Shown: positions 1 to 7,615, counted from the stretch's first letter. The stretch is DNA of 7,904 nucleotides from CAYSPU01 sp964432995 (GCA_964432995.1 CAYSPU010000268.1:1-7904); one strand, 5' to 3'. Program-made: numbers and translations. Notes: generated by a model from the sequence alone, not told the origin.

Positions 1-26
1 CCCAGAATGGGCAGGGGGATTCATGG
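1..26. repeat. Left arm of a 26-nt inverted repeat flanking clpC
   Basis: This stretch is the reverse complement of 2879-2904 at 25 of 26 positions; the only difference is at base 12 (C here, T in the other arm read on the same strand). The complete copy at 2879-2908 folds as a palindrome, with gaatccc pairing to gggattc. This copy appears cut by the window edge, because its partner gaatccc half would lie just before base 1. It is probably a dispersed short palindromic element, not the end of a transposon, since no transposase lies between the arms. Confidence 0.7.
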
Positions 27-74
27 TCCGAATGCGCATGAACCCGTCGGATGTGCATGCTCTCCATACAACAC

Positions 75-98
75 GCCGGGCAGGGAGGGACGCCCGGC
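75..98. other. GC-rich stem-loop downstream of clpC
   Basis: gccgggc at 75-81 pairs perfectly with gcccggc at 92-98 across a 10-nt loop. It lies about 97 bases beyond the clpC stop codon. It could be the end of the clpC transcript, but neither strand has a clear T-run after it, so a rho-independent terminator is not well supported. The rest of 1-194 shows no gene. Confidence 0.3.
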
Positions 99-194
99 CT
101 TGGGCTACGCCGCCTCGCTGGGTGCATCAGGGAGAATGCGCAGACTGACTCTCAAATCGCGGCTGGACGCAAGGACACTACCTATCATTCGGAC

Positions 195-2693
195 TCAACT
201 CGACAAGGCACCCGCGGCGGCGGCCGGCTGATTGAAGGTCAGCTTGTCGCCTTCCACCGACACCCGGACCGGGTCGTTCCCGTGCAGGTGCCCGCGGAGG
301 ATCTCCTCCGCCAGCGGATCCTCCAGGTACCGCTCCACCGCGCGTCGCATCGGCCGGGCGCCGTACAGCGGATCATACCCCTTCTCCACCAGGAAGTTCT
401 TGGCCGCCTCGTCCAGTTCGATCCGAATGTTCTTGGCCTTGAGCCGATCCATCACCTTCTGCACCTCGAGACCGAGGATCTGGATCAAGTCATCCTTCGA
501 CAACGCCCGGAAGACAATCGTGCCGTCCAACCGGTTGAGGAACTCGGGACGAAACACCTTCTTCGCCTCCTCGAGGATCTTGTCCCGCATCTTCTCGTAG
601 TTGGTTTCCTCGCTCGCCGGCCCGAAACCGATCGTGGTCTGCCGCCGCACGGTTTCCGCCCCGACGTTCGAGGTCAGGAGAATCACCGTGTTCCGGAAGT
701 CCACCGTCCGCCCCACGCTATCCGTCAGCTTCCCTTCCTCGAGGATCTGCAGGAGCATGTTCATCACGTCCGGGTGGGCTTTCTCCACTTCGTCGAACAA
801 GACCACCGAATACGGCTTGCGCCGCACCTGTTCGCTCAACTGCCCGCCTTCCTCGTAGCCGACGTATCCGGGAGGCGATCCCACCAGCCGCGAGACGGTG
901 AACTTCTCCATGTACTCGCTCATGTCGAGCTGGATCAACGACCGGGCGTCCCCGAACATCAGTTCCGCCAGCGACTTTGCCAACAGCGTCTTGCCCACGC
1001 CCGTCGGCCCCAGCAACGCGAACGTTCCGATCGGGCGTTTCGGGTCCTTCAGGTCCGCCCGCGAGCGCCGCAGCGCCTTGCACAGGGCGGAAACCGGTTC
1101 ACTCTGCCCCACGACCACCCGGGACAGTTGCTCCTCCATCTGGAGCAGGCGCTGCACCTCACCCTGCTCCATGCGATGCAGCGGAATGCCCGTCCACTTG
1201 GACACCACCTGCATGATGTCCTCTTCGTCCACCTTCACCCGCTTCTCTTCCCGGGTCGTGCGCCATTTGGCCAGGATCTCGTCCAGTTTCTCCTTGGCCT
1301 GCTTCTCCTTGTCGCGCATCGAGGCGGCGCCCTCGAAGTCCTGCTCCTTGATCGCCCGCTCTTTGCGCGCCTTGATGTCCTCGATTTCCGCCTCGAGACT
1401 CTTCACGTCCGGCGGTCGCGTCATCGCGCCGATGCGCGCCCGGGCGCCGGCCTCGTCGACGACATCGATCGCCTTGTCCGGCAGGTAACGTCCGGTGATG
1501 TAGCGGTCGGACAGTTGCACCGCGGCGGCCACCGCGGCATCGGTCAACTCGATCTTGTGGTGATCCTCGTACTTGGAGCGGAGACCGTGCAGAATCTGCA
1601 CTGCCTCCTCGACGGACGGCGCTTCGACCTTCACCGACTGGAAGCGGCGTTCGAGGGCGGCGTCCTTCTCGATGTACTTCCGGTACTCGTTCAACGTCGT
1701 CGCTCCGATACACTGCATCTCGCCGCGGCTCAGGGCCGGCTTGATGATGTTCGAGGCGTCCATCGTCCCTTCCGCCGAACCCGCCCCCACAATCGTGTGC
1801 AGCTCGTCGATGAACAGGATGACGTTCTTCGCCCTGCGGATTTCGTCCATCACCGCCTTGATGCGTTCCTCGAACTGCCCGCGGTATTTGGTGCCTGCCA
1901 CCATCAAGGCCAAGTCCAGCGTCACCAGGCGCTTCTCGCGCAGCAGGTCCGGCACGTTGCCCTTGGCGATCTCCTGGGCCAGACCTTCCACAATCGCCGT
2001 CTTGCCCACGCCCGCTTCCCCCAGCAACACCGGGTTGTTCTTCGTCCGGCGGCACAGAATCTGGGTCACCCGCTCAATCTCGTTGCGACGCCCGATCACG
2101 GGGTCCATCTCCCCTTTGCGCGCAATCTCCGTGAGATCCCGGCCGAAGGCCTTCAGGGCCGGCGTCTTGACTTCGCCCTTCTTCTCCGCCGGCTTCTCGG
2201 GGGCCGTTTCCCCAGCTTGCGGCGCTTCCTCGCCCCCCTGGAAATTGGGATCCAGCTCCTTGAGGATCTCGAGACGCGTTTGCTCGATGTCAACGTCCAG
2301 ATTCTTCAACACCCGGGCCGCCACGCCATCGCCTTCCCGAAGCAAGCCCAGGAGGATGTGCTCGGTACCCACGTAGGTATGGTTCAGGGCCTTGGCCTCC
2401 TTCGAGGCGAGGGCCAGCACCTTCTTCACGCGCGGCGTGTAGGGGATATTGCCCACCATCTTCTGGTCCGGGCCGGTCCCCACCTGTTTCTCCACCTCCA
2501 TGCGGACCGTCTCCAGGTCCAACCCCATCTTCTGCAACACGTTAACCGCCACGCCCTGCCCCAGCTTGATCAAACCCAACAGGAGATGCTCGGTCCCCAC
2601 AAAGTTGTGGTTGAACCGATCCGCTTCCTTCCGCGCCAACGCCAGGACCTGCTGGGCCCGCGGCGTGAAGTTCTGCATGATTTCGTCGCTCAT
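195..2693 (-). CDS. clpC: ClpC, ATP-dependent Clp protease ATP-binding subunit (Hsp100/AAA+ unfoldase)
   Basis: Cytoplasmic hexameric unfoldase that threads substrates into the ClpP peptidase. Numbered from the ATG at 2693 (832 aa), it has two Clp N repeats (about 7-150, each with an HN.[FY]VGTEH[LI]LLGL motif). The first AAA+ module has Walker A GEAGVGKT (225-232), Walker B ILFIDE (292-297) and arginines 349-350. A UVR-like middle segment follows (about 444-476), which marks ClpC rather than ClpA or ClpB. The second module has Walker A GPTGVGKT (562-569) and Walker B VVLFDE (630-635). IGF at 688-690 fits the ClpP-docking loop. The length is usual for ClpC and the frame is intact. Start choice is uncertain: in-frame ATGs lie at 2711, 2693 and 2678. 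I chose 2693 because AGGG sits nine bases before it, but 2678 (MQNFTPRAQQ) matches how relatives commonly begin. No CtsR- or CIRCE-like operator was seen upstream. It is transcribed away from the sigma gene and appears to be a single-gene unit in this window. Confidence 0.96.
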   Translation of the reverse strand: MSDEIMQNFTPRAQQVLALARKEADRFNHNFVGTEHLLLGLIKLGQGVAVNVLQKMGLDLETVRMEVEKQVGTGPDQKMVGNIPYTPRVKKVLALASKEAKALNHTYVGTEHILLGLLREGDGVAARVLKNLDVDIEQTRLEILKELDPNFQGGEEAPQAGETAPEKPAEKKGEVKTPALKAFGRDLTEIARKGEMDPVIGRRNEIERVTQILCRRTKNNPVLLGEAGVGKTAIVEGLAQEIAKGNVPDLLREKRLVTLDLALMVAGTKYRGQFEERIKAVMDEIRRAKNVILFIDELHTIVGAGSAEGTMDASNIIKPALSRGEMQCIGATTLNEYRKYIEKDAALERRFQSVKVEAPSVEEAVQILHGLRSKYEDHHKIELTDAAVAAAVQLSDRYITGRYLPDKAIDVVDEAGARARIGAMTRPPDVKSLEAEIEDIKARKERAIKEQDFEGAASMRDKEKQAKEKLDEILAKWRTTREEKRVKVDEEDIMQVVSKWTGIPLHRMEQGEVQRLLQMEEQLSRVVVGQSEPVSALCKALRRSRADLKDPKRPIGTFALLGPTGVGKTLLAKSLAELMFGDARSLIQLDMSEYMEKFTVSRLVGSPPGYVGYEEGGQLSEQVRRKPYSVVLFDEVEKAHPDVMNMLLQILEEGKLTDSVGRTVDFRNTVILLTSNVGAETVRRQTTIGFGPASEETNYEKMRDKILEEAKKVFRPEFLNRLDGTIVFRALSKDDLIQILGLEVQKVMDRLKAKNIRIELDEAAKNFLVEKGYDPLYGARPMRRAVERYLEDPLAEEILRGHLHGNDPVRVSVEGDKLTFNQPAAAAGALSS

Positions 2694-3260
2694 ACGCGTC
2701 GGCCCTAACATGCGGCGACCGTGCCACTTTGTAAAGACCTCCGGCGCGACCGAGAAGAAGGAGCCCGTCTTCCAAGCAACACGGCGGTGTCAAGTTCGAC
2801 GCCGGCAGCCTCGGAGACGGCGATCCAGTGCACCGAGGGCGTATGGCTGCAACAATGGATGTCCAGCCCGCTCCCTCCCCATGAATCCCCCTACCCATTC
2901 TGGGATTCCACTTCGCATGAACGGTAGGGCGACCTCTCCGAGGGCGCCGCGCGATGCTGTCGCCGAACCAGTCACGAGCCGGAGAGCGGCCAATCGGTAT
3001 TGGCCCCCCACCATTCTGCCTGGATGCCGGCAACCGCGGGGGCAGTGTCCAGACGCGCCCGAGAGGAAGTAACCCTGCAGCGGGCTCCAAACAAAGGTAT
3101 CGACCAAGGTGGCGACAAGACCCCAACCGACACAGAGTCCGTCTGCCTCCGCATCCTTTGTTCCTTCGCGTTTTTGTTGTTCACGCCCCTTTCACCAAAC
3201 ACGTCCACGCCGGCAATTCTGTTGTCCGTTTTGGCCCGCAGCGGGTAATCCTCTGTAGCC
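2694..3260. other. Divergent intergenic region between clpC and the sigma-factor gene
   Basis: About 570 bases with no convincing gene; the short frames crossing it have no recognisable domain. It should hold the promoters for clpC (minus) and for the sigma gene (plus). On the minus strand a TTGACA hexamer sits at 2794-2789, but the sequence at the expected -10 spacing (around 2771-2765) is a poor match, so I do not call it a promoter. No classic ECF GGAAC -35 element was found before the sigma gene. The stretch around 3155-3200 is T-rich (cctttgttccttcgcg), resembling low-complexity intergenic mini-repeats that I associate with Verrucomicrobiota; that is recollection, not a search. The palindromic element at 2879-2908 lies inside this region. 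Confidence 0.6.
2879..2908. repeat. Right arm of the inverted repeat; complete palindromic element
   Basis: Bases 2879-2904 are the reverse complement of 1-26 at 25 of 26 positions. The element is itself palindromic: gaatccc (2883-2889) pairs with gggattc (2902-2908) across a 12-nt loop. It lies about 170-200 bases upstream of the clpC start. A small stem with a conserved loop, present twice in under 3 kb in opposite orientation, fits a REP-like dispersed element. Confidence 0.7.
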
Positions 3261-5678
3261 GTGAAGAGCAGGACTGACCAGGAATTGCTGCTTGAATATG
3301 CCGCGCACGCCTCCGAGCCGGCGTTTGCCGAATTGGTGCGGCGCCACATCGATTTCGTCCATTCGGCAGCCTTCCGCATGGTTCGGAATCCGGCGATGGC
3401 CGAGGAGGTCACCCAGTCGGTGTTCATCGCCTTGAGCCAGAACGCCCATCCACTCGCGCACCGTGCCGTTCTGTCCGGCTGGCTGCATCGCACGGCGCAG
3501 AACCTCGCCATCAAGGTGGTCCGTTCGGAAGAACGCCGCCGCGCCCGCGAACAGGAGGCCGCAGTCATGCACGAGCTTACCTCCGGCGAAGCCGAGTCGA
3601 TCTGGGAAACCATGGCGCCGCATCTGGACGCCGCGCTGAGCACCTTGAGAAAAGCCGACCGCACCGCGCTCTTCTTGCGCTTCTTCCAACAGCGCACAAC
3701 CCGCCAGATCGCCCAGACCCTCGGGTTGAGCGAGGAAGCCGCCCAGAAGCGCGTGACACGGGCGCTGGAGCGATTGCGTAACGTGTTCGCCCAGCGTGGT
3801 GTGATCGTCTCTGCGTCCGGCGTAGCCACGGCGCTGACGGCGCACTCGGTCCAGGCCGCGCCGCCCGGCTTGACAGCGACCGTCATGGCCAAAGCCGCCG
3901 CCGCCGGCTGCAACACCGTCGGGGTCGTTGGCTCGGTGCTCAACCTGCTGGCCATCGCCAAGCTCAATGTGACGACCCTGAGCTTGGTCTTTACCGCCGG
4001 GATCGCCACGCCGGTCCTGCTGAACTCGAACCCGGACTCCGCAACCGCGAACGCGTCGTCGCCGAAGGTCAGCCTTGCCCGACAGGGGACATTGGCCGTG
4101 CTGCGCCCGCGCGCCGCCGCGTCGCGAGAAGGGAGCGCCGCGCTGGCACGACTCGAGGCCTGGCTGCTCGAGGCAGACCAAACCCGGTCAACAGCCATAC
4201 TCAACGACGAACTCCGAATGCTGATCCTGCCACTGCCGGCCCGCGATCTGCCGACCGCATGGCGAATGGGCCAACGCCTCCGCTGGCGTTCGCTCCGGGA
4301 GCAATTCCAGAAAGAGCTGCTCGCACTGTGGGCGGAAGTCGACCCGCACGCAGCGCTCGCGGCGGCCCGCACGCCTGGTGAGGACTGGCGTTCCGACTCC
4401 CCGTGCCAGGAAGTCCTGAAAGCCTGGACGGCAAAGGAACCCACTCTGGCGCTAGCGTGGATTCGCGAAAACGTGCCCGAGGAACACCGCACCTCCGTTC
4501 TGGCAAGGACCCTGCCCTTCGCCGTCAGGACCGATCCCCAGGCTGCGCTGGCGGCACTGTCGGAGATACCACCCGGCTACCTCTATGAGAAGACGCTGAC
4601 CGCCGTGCTGGACGGATGGGCAGAACACGATCCACCCGCCGCCGCACGCCACGCGATCCAAATGCCCGCGTCCAGACTTCGGACGCACCTGTTGACCTAC
4701 GCCGCGACGGCGTGGGCCTCGGTGCATCCAGACGCCGTCCTGGAATGGTCAACGAACCTGACGGACAAAACCCAGCGCGAGAACGTCCTTGGATGCGCCA
4801 TCCGGCACTTGGCCATGACTCGGCCCGATCAAGCCGCCGGTCTGCTAACCCAGTTGTGCGTCAGCAACGCCCAGTGGGGCGTCGGGCCCGCCTCGGCCAT
4901 CATCGAACACTGGCCCCACTCCGACCTGGCCGCCGCGGCGGAATGGGCAAGGCAACTCCCCGAAGGAAAGGTCCGCGACTGGGCGACTCAAGCGCTGCTC
5001 CGTCGGTTGGGCGCGACAGAACCACAGCAGGCGGCCGAGTTCGCTGCCGCCCTGCCGGCAAACGGCGGGGAACTGAAATCAGTCCGGGGCGCGCTCAGCA
5101 GTTGGAGCCTGCAAGATCCGAAGACTGCCCTCGACTGGGCGAGTGCGCTGCCTGCCGGATCGCTGCACGATGCCGCCGTCGTCGGTGCCTGCTCCGGATG
5201 GGCGGCCTCCAATCCGCAGCAAGCGGCCACCTACGTCGCCAACCTCCCGCCTGGTGCCGCCCAATCCGGAGCCACGCTGGCCGTGGTCTTTCAGTGGGCC
5301 TTGAACAACCCCCGGGCCGCCGCCGACTGGGTGGTGACCTTTCCCGAAGGCCCGCTGCGGGAACAAGCTGCCGCCAGACTCATCAGCCAATGGGGAAGCT
5401 GGCACGGTGATACCTCGGAGGCAGCACGCTGGCTCGAGAGCCTGCCCCCCAGTCCTTCACGCGATGCCGCCGCATGCGCCTTCGTTTCGGAGGTCGCTGG
5501 ACGAGTGCCCCGCCTGGCCGCGCCCTGGATTGGGGCGATTGCCGACGAGGCAAAGCGCAACGAGGCCGTCGAGCAAATCACGCGCAAATGGTTGACCACG
5601 GATCCCGACGCGTGCCGGACGTGGCTCCAGCAAACGACGCTTCCCGAGGAGCGCAAGCGACAATTGCTCGGCCAATGA
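3261..5678 (+). CDS. Membrane-anchored ECF sigma factor fused to a 32-residue-repeat alpha-solenoid
   Basis: 805 aa starting at GTG 3261, which is fixed by an in-frame TAA at 3246; there is no good ribosome binding site. Residues about 16-85 are sigma region 2 (AFAELVRRHIDFV; AEEVTQSVFIALSQ). Residues about 118-176 are sigma region 4 with a helix-turn-helix (RQIAQTLGLSEEAAQKRV). Residues 185-255 are Ala/Val-rich, include the SVQAAP stretch typical of a Verrucomicrobiota/Acidobacteriota ECF subtype, and end in a likely membrane helix at 235-254. Lysines 211 and 234 lie before it and no basic residue until 269, which favours a cytoplasmic sigma part and an extracytoplasmic C-terminus. From residue 329 to the end run about fifteen repeats, roughly DPxxAAxWxxxLPxGxxRxxAxxxxxxxW, starting every 32 residues with two 34-residue exceptions. 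The protein probably directs RNA polymerase to its own regulon; the signal and targets are unknown. No anti-sigma gene is adjacent. The stop overlaps the next start. Confidence 0.92.
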   Translation: MKSRTDQELLLEYAAHASEPAFAELVRRHIDFVHSAAFRMVRNPAMAEEVTQSVFIALSQNAHPLAHRAVLSGWLHRTAQNLAIKVVRSEERRRAREQEAAVMHELTSGEAESIWETMAPHLDAALSTLRKADRTALFLRFFQQRTTRQIAQTLGLSEEAAQKRVTRALERLRNVFAQRGVIVSASGVATALTAHSVQAAPPGLTATVMAKAAAAGCNTVGVVGSVLNLLAIAKLNVTTLSLVFTAGIATPVLLNSNPDSATANASSPKVSLARQGTLAVLRPRAAASREGSAALARLEAWLLEADQTRSTAILNDELRMLILPLPARDLPTAWRMGQRLRWRSLREQFQKELLALWAEVDPHAALAAARTPGEDWRSDSPCQEVLKAWTAKEPTLALAWIRENVPEEHRTSVLARTLPFAVRTDPQAALAALSEIPPGYLYEKTLTAVLDGWAEHDPPAAARHAIQMPASRLRTHLLTYAATAWASVHPDAVLEWSTNLTDKTQRENVLGCAIRHLAMTRPDQAAGLLTQLCVSNAQWGVGPASAIIEHWPHSDLAAAAEWARQLPEGKVRDWATQALLRRLGATEPQQAAEFAAALPANGGELKSVRGALSSWSLQDPKTALDWASALPAGSLHDAAVVGACSGWAASNPQQAATYVANLPPGAAQSGATLAVVFQWALNNPRAAADWVVTFPEGPLREQAAARLISQWGSWHGDTSEAARWLESLPPSPSRDAAACAFVSEVAGRVPRLAAPWIGAIADEAKRNEAVEQITRKWLTTDPDACRTWLQQTTLPEERKRQLLGQ

Positions 5679-7462
5679 ATACCCGAACCGCCCAGCTCAC
5701 CACTCTGCTGGTTCTGTGGATTGCGGCCTACGGCTTGGGGGTGCTGCTCGGACATCCCGTGAACCGGGCGGTGCGCCCGCGGCTTGCCGCACCGGCATCG
5801 ATCAGAACGGGAGCCGGCTCCAACCCGGAGACCGAGTTGCCGCAGCTTTTGCCTGCTGGTGAGGCTGAAGGATCCAACGAGGTCTCCGCCTTCTTCCCGC
5901 CGCCGGGGACTGAACTGGAGGCGTTTCGGGCCGCGCTCCCGGAGATGCGGAATTCCGCCACATGGAATCCGCGATGGTTTGCGCTGCTGTGCGCACTCTC
6001 AACGAACGACTACCCCGCAGCCTGGAGCCTGGTCACTAACTTGCCCCCGTACCCCGGGGCCAAAGACCTGCAGGAGTCCCTCGTCTTCTTCTGGTCCCGC
6101 AAGGACCCGCGGGCGGCGCTGACCGCCGTATTGCATATGCCGAACTCGGACCACCGGAATGAACTGCTGCTCCGTGTCTTGCCGTCATGGAGCGCGCTAG
6201 AACCGGAAGCAGCCCTCGCTTGGGCTCGCCAACTTCCCGAGGGCCACCCGCGCGAGATCGCCCTGGCCGAAGTCATCAGCATCATGACCAAGCAGGATCC
6301 AGTCGCGGCCGTGCGGTTGCTGGATGACCTGCCCGCGGGATGGCGTCGCCAACTGACAGCCCACGCGGTCATCGGGAGTCTCGCCAGCGCCGATCCTCAG
6401 GCCGCGGTGAGGCTGCTCGATGAAGTCGATCCCGTTCTCCGACAACAGAGCGTATCCACCATCGCTGCGGCCATGGCGATGCGCAGTGTTCAGGACGGTG
6501 TGGCTTGGGCGCAGTCTCTGCCGGGCCGCAAGGATCAGCAGGCCGCCCTGAACGCTGTGATCTCCTGCCTCACCGAGACACACCCGGAGCAGGCGCTCAA
6601 CCTCGTGCTCCAGCAACCGGACGAGAACCTGCGCACGAGCCTGGCACAGTCCTTTGCCGCCCAGTGGGCGCCGGACGACGCAGAAGCCGCATCCAACTGG
6701 GTTCGCCAATTGCCGGACGGACCGCTGCGCCGCCAAGCGCTCGACGGACTCGAATCCTCGTACCGGGCCGCCGATCCCGATGCCGCCGCCAACCTGGTGC
6801 TCACCCTCTACCCCGCGGACGCAAGCCGCACGGCCGCGCTCCAGAACATGGCGAGGACCTGGCTGCTGACGGAGGGGGATGACGCCGCTATTCGTTGGGC
6901 GGAACAACTGCCTGCCGGCCCGGATCGCGACGCTTTCCTGTCGGGCTTGTGCGGCGAACTGGCCAGCCATTGCCCGGACGACGCCGCGCGCTTGGTGGCT
7001 TCGATGCCTCCCGGCAAGAACCAAGTCGCTGCCTGCCGAGACGTGGCAGGCGCGTGGGCGGCGTTCGGGGACCCTGCCGAAGCCGCAGCGTGGGGGACCA
7101 CTCTGCCGCAGGGCCCGGCGCGCACGGAAGCGTTGTCGCAGATTGCCGCGACCTGGATTGGCATAGACCCCGAGGCTGGCGGCGCGTGGCTCCGGTCCTT
7201 GCCTGCGGACGACGAGCGCGCCTGCGTCACGGAGGCTCTCGTGAACGAGTTGGCTTCCCGCCAACCCGAGTTGGCCGCGCGGTGGGTGACCTCCGTGGCC
7301 GACGAGGCCAGGCGGAGCCAACTGGTCGAGAAGATCACCCGTCGCTGGCTCAGGGATGACCCCGCCGCTGCCGAGGCGTGGATCCAGGAGACCATCCGCA
7401 ATCCTGCGCCCGAGGAGTCGCCCGCGAACGCCGAACAAAGAACACCGAACAAGGAACCGTGA
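5675..7462 (+). CDS. Membrane-associated protein of tandem 32-residue alpha-solenoid repeats, paralogous to the upstream sigma factor's C-terminus
   Basis: 595 aa from ATG 5675, which shares ATGA with the upstream stop, so translation is probably coupled. The frame is open further upstream (from 5474), but that part overlaps the sigma gene and is ignored. Residues 8-26 form a hydrophobic helix (signal anchor or uncleaved signal peptide; no lipobox Cys). Residues 27-110 are Pro/Ala-rich and probably a linker. From residue 114 to about 576 come roughly fifteen repeats of 31-34 residues, consensus near DPxAAxxWAxxLPxGxxRxxALxxVxxxWxxxD. The last two resemble the end of the upstream protein at about 23 of 43 aligned positions. 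No catalytic motif is visible, so a binding or scaffold role is inferred. Topology is ambiguous: Arg4 precedes the helix but Arg31, 34 and 36 follow it. The final ~17 residues look like read-through into a short DNA repeat. Confidence 0.9.
   Translation: MNTRTAQLTTLLVLWIAAYGLGVLLGHPVNRAVRPRLAAPASIRTGAGSNPETELPQLLPAGEAEGSNEVSAFFPPPGTELEAFRAALPEMRNSATWNPRWFALLCALSTNDYPAAWSLVTNLPPYPGAKDLQESLVFFWSRKDPRAALTAVLHMPNSDHRNELLLRVLPSWSALEPEAALAWARQLPEGHPREIALAEVISIMTKQDPVAAVRLLDDLPAGWRRQLTAHAVIGSLASADPQAAVRLLDEVDPVLRQQSVSTIAAAMAMRSVQDGVAWAQSLPGRKDQQAALNAVISCLTETHPEQALNLVLQQPDENLRTSLAQSFAAQWAPDDAEAASNWVRQLPDGPLRRQALDGLESSYRAADPDAAANLVLTLYPADASRTAALQNMARTWLLTEGDDAAIRWAEQLPAGPDRDAFLSGLCGELASHCPDDAARLVASMPPGKNQVAACRDVAGAWAAFGDPAEAAAWGTTLPQGPARTEALSQIAATWIGIDPEAGGAWLRSLPADDERACVTEALVNELASRQPELAARWVTSVADEARRSQLVEKITRRWLRDDPAAAEAWIQETIRNPAPEESPANAEQRTPNKEP
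7426..7453 (+). repeat. Two-unit 14-nt tandem repeat inside the 3' end of the solenoid gene
   Basis: gaacgccgaacaaa (7426-7439) is followed directly by gaacaccgaacaag (7440-7453), matching at 12 of 14 positions. The unit encodes part of the last residues (NAEQRTPNKEP) of the upstream gene. Its sequence is like low-complexity intergenic repeats and unlike the rest of the reading frame. Confidence 0.6.
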
Positions 7463-7546
7463 ACTCTCCGCTCACGTTCAGTGATCCAGACCGGGCTTCT
7501 CGCTTCACCCGCGGGATGAACCCAGGGCGCTGCGCAACCCCTCAGT

Positions 7547-7611
7547 ATCCGTGTTCATCCGTGTCCATCCGTGGTTGCACTGCGGATTTCAGGTTCATTC
7601 CTGTCCATCCG
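7547..7611 (+). repeat. Short 10-nt-period repeat cluster (atccgtg type)
   Basis: Three units with a 10-base period run from 7547 to about 7576: atccgtgttc, atccgtgtcc, atccgtggtt. A degenerate copy follows at 7594-7611, matching 7555-7572 at 16 of 18 positions. Such strings are familiar intergenic low-complexity sequence in Verrucomicrobiota and Planctomycetes genomes, by recollection. No function can be assigned. Confidence 0.65.
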
Positions 7612-7615
7612 CAGT
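7579..7615. other. Nested stem-loop in the intergenic region
   Basis: actgcggat (7579-7587) pairs perfectly with atccgcagt (7607-7615). Inside it, cagg (7590-7593) pairs with cctg (7600-7603) around a ttcatt loop. There is no T-run on the 3' side, so it is not a standard terminator. It partly overlaps the degenerate repeat copy. Confidence 0.45.

Noticed and set aside
51..2708. An 885-codon open frame on the plus strand opposite clpC
   Set aside because: It is exactly antisense to a textbook ClpC. Its His/Leu/Arg-rich translation shows no domain, and the openness follows from the GC-rich third positions of clpC.
2765..2794. A sigma-70 promoter for clpC with TTGACA at 2794-2789 (minus)
   Set aside because: The -35 is perfect but the sequence at 17-18 bases spacing (AAGACG/AGACGG) is not a credible -10.
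1..2908. A composite transposon or IS with clpC as cargo
   Set aside because: The arms are a short palindromic element, there is no transposase between them, and no target-site duplication can be tested because the left arm is at the window edge.
2972..4492. A 506-codon minus-strand frame over the sigma gene and its upstream region
   Set aside because: The translation is Ser/Arg/Ala-rich without a domain, while the opposite strand encodes clear sigma regions 2 and 4 and in-register repeats.
5474..5674. Extending the second solenoid gene upstream to the ATG at 5474
   Set aside because: It would overlap the sigma gene by about 200 bases with an Arg-rich stretch lacking any repeat. The ATG at 5675 gives the hydrophobic N-terminus and the usual 4-base overlap.
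6197..7438. A 413-codon minus-strand frame opposite the second solenoid gene
   Set aside because: It is a shadow of the GC-rich repeats; no domain is seen and the plus strand carries the periodic pattern.
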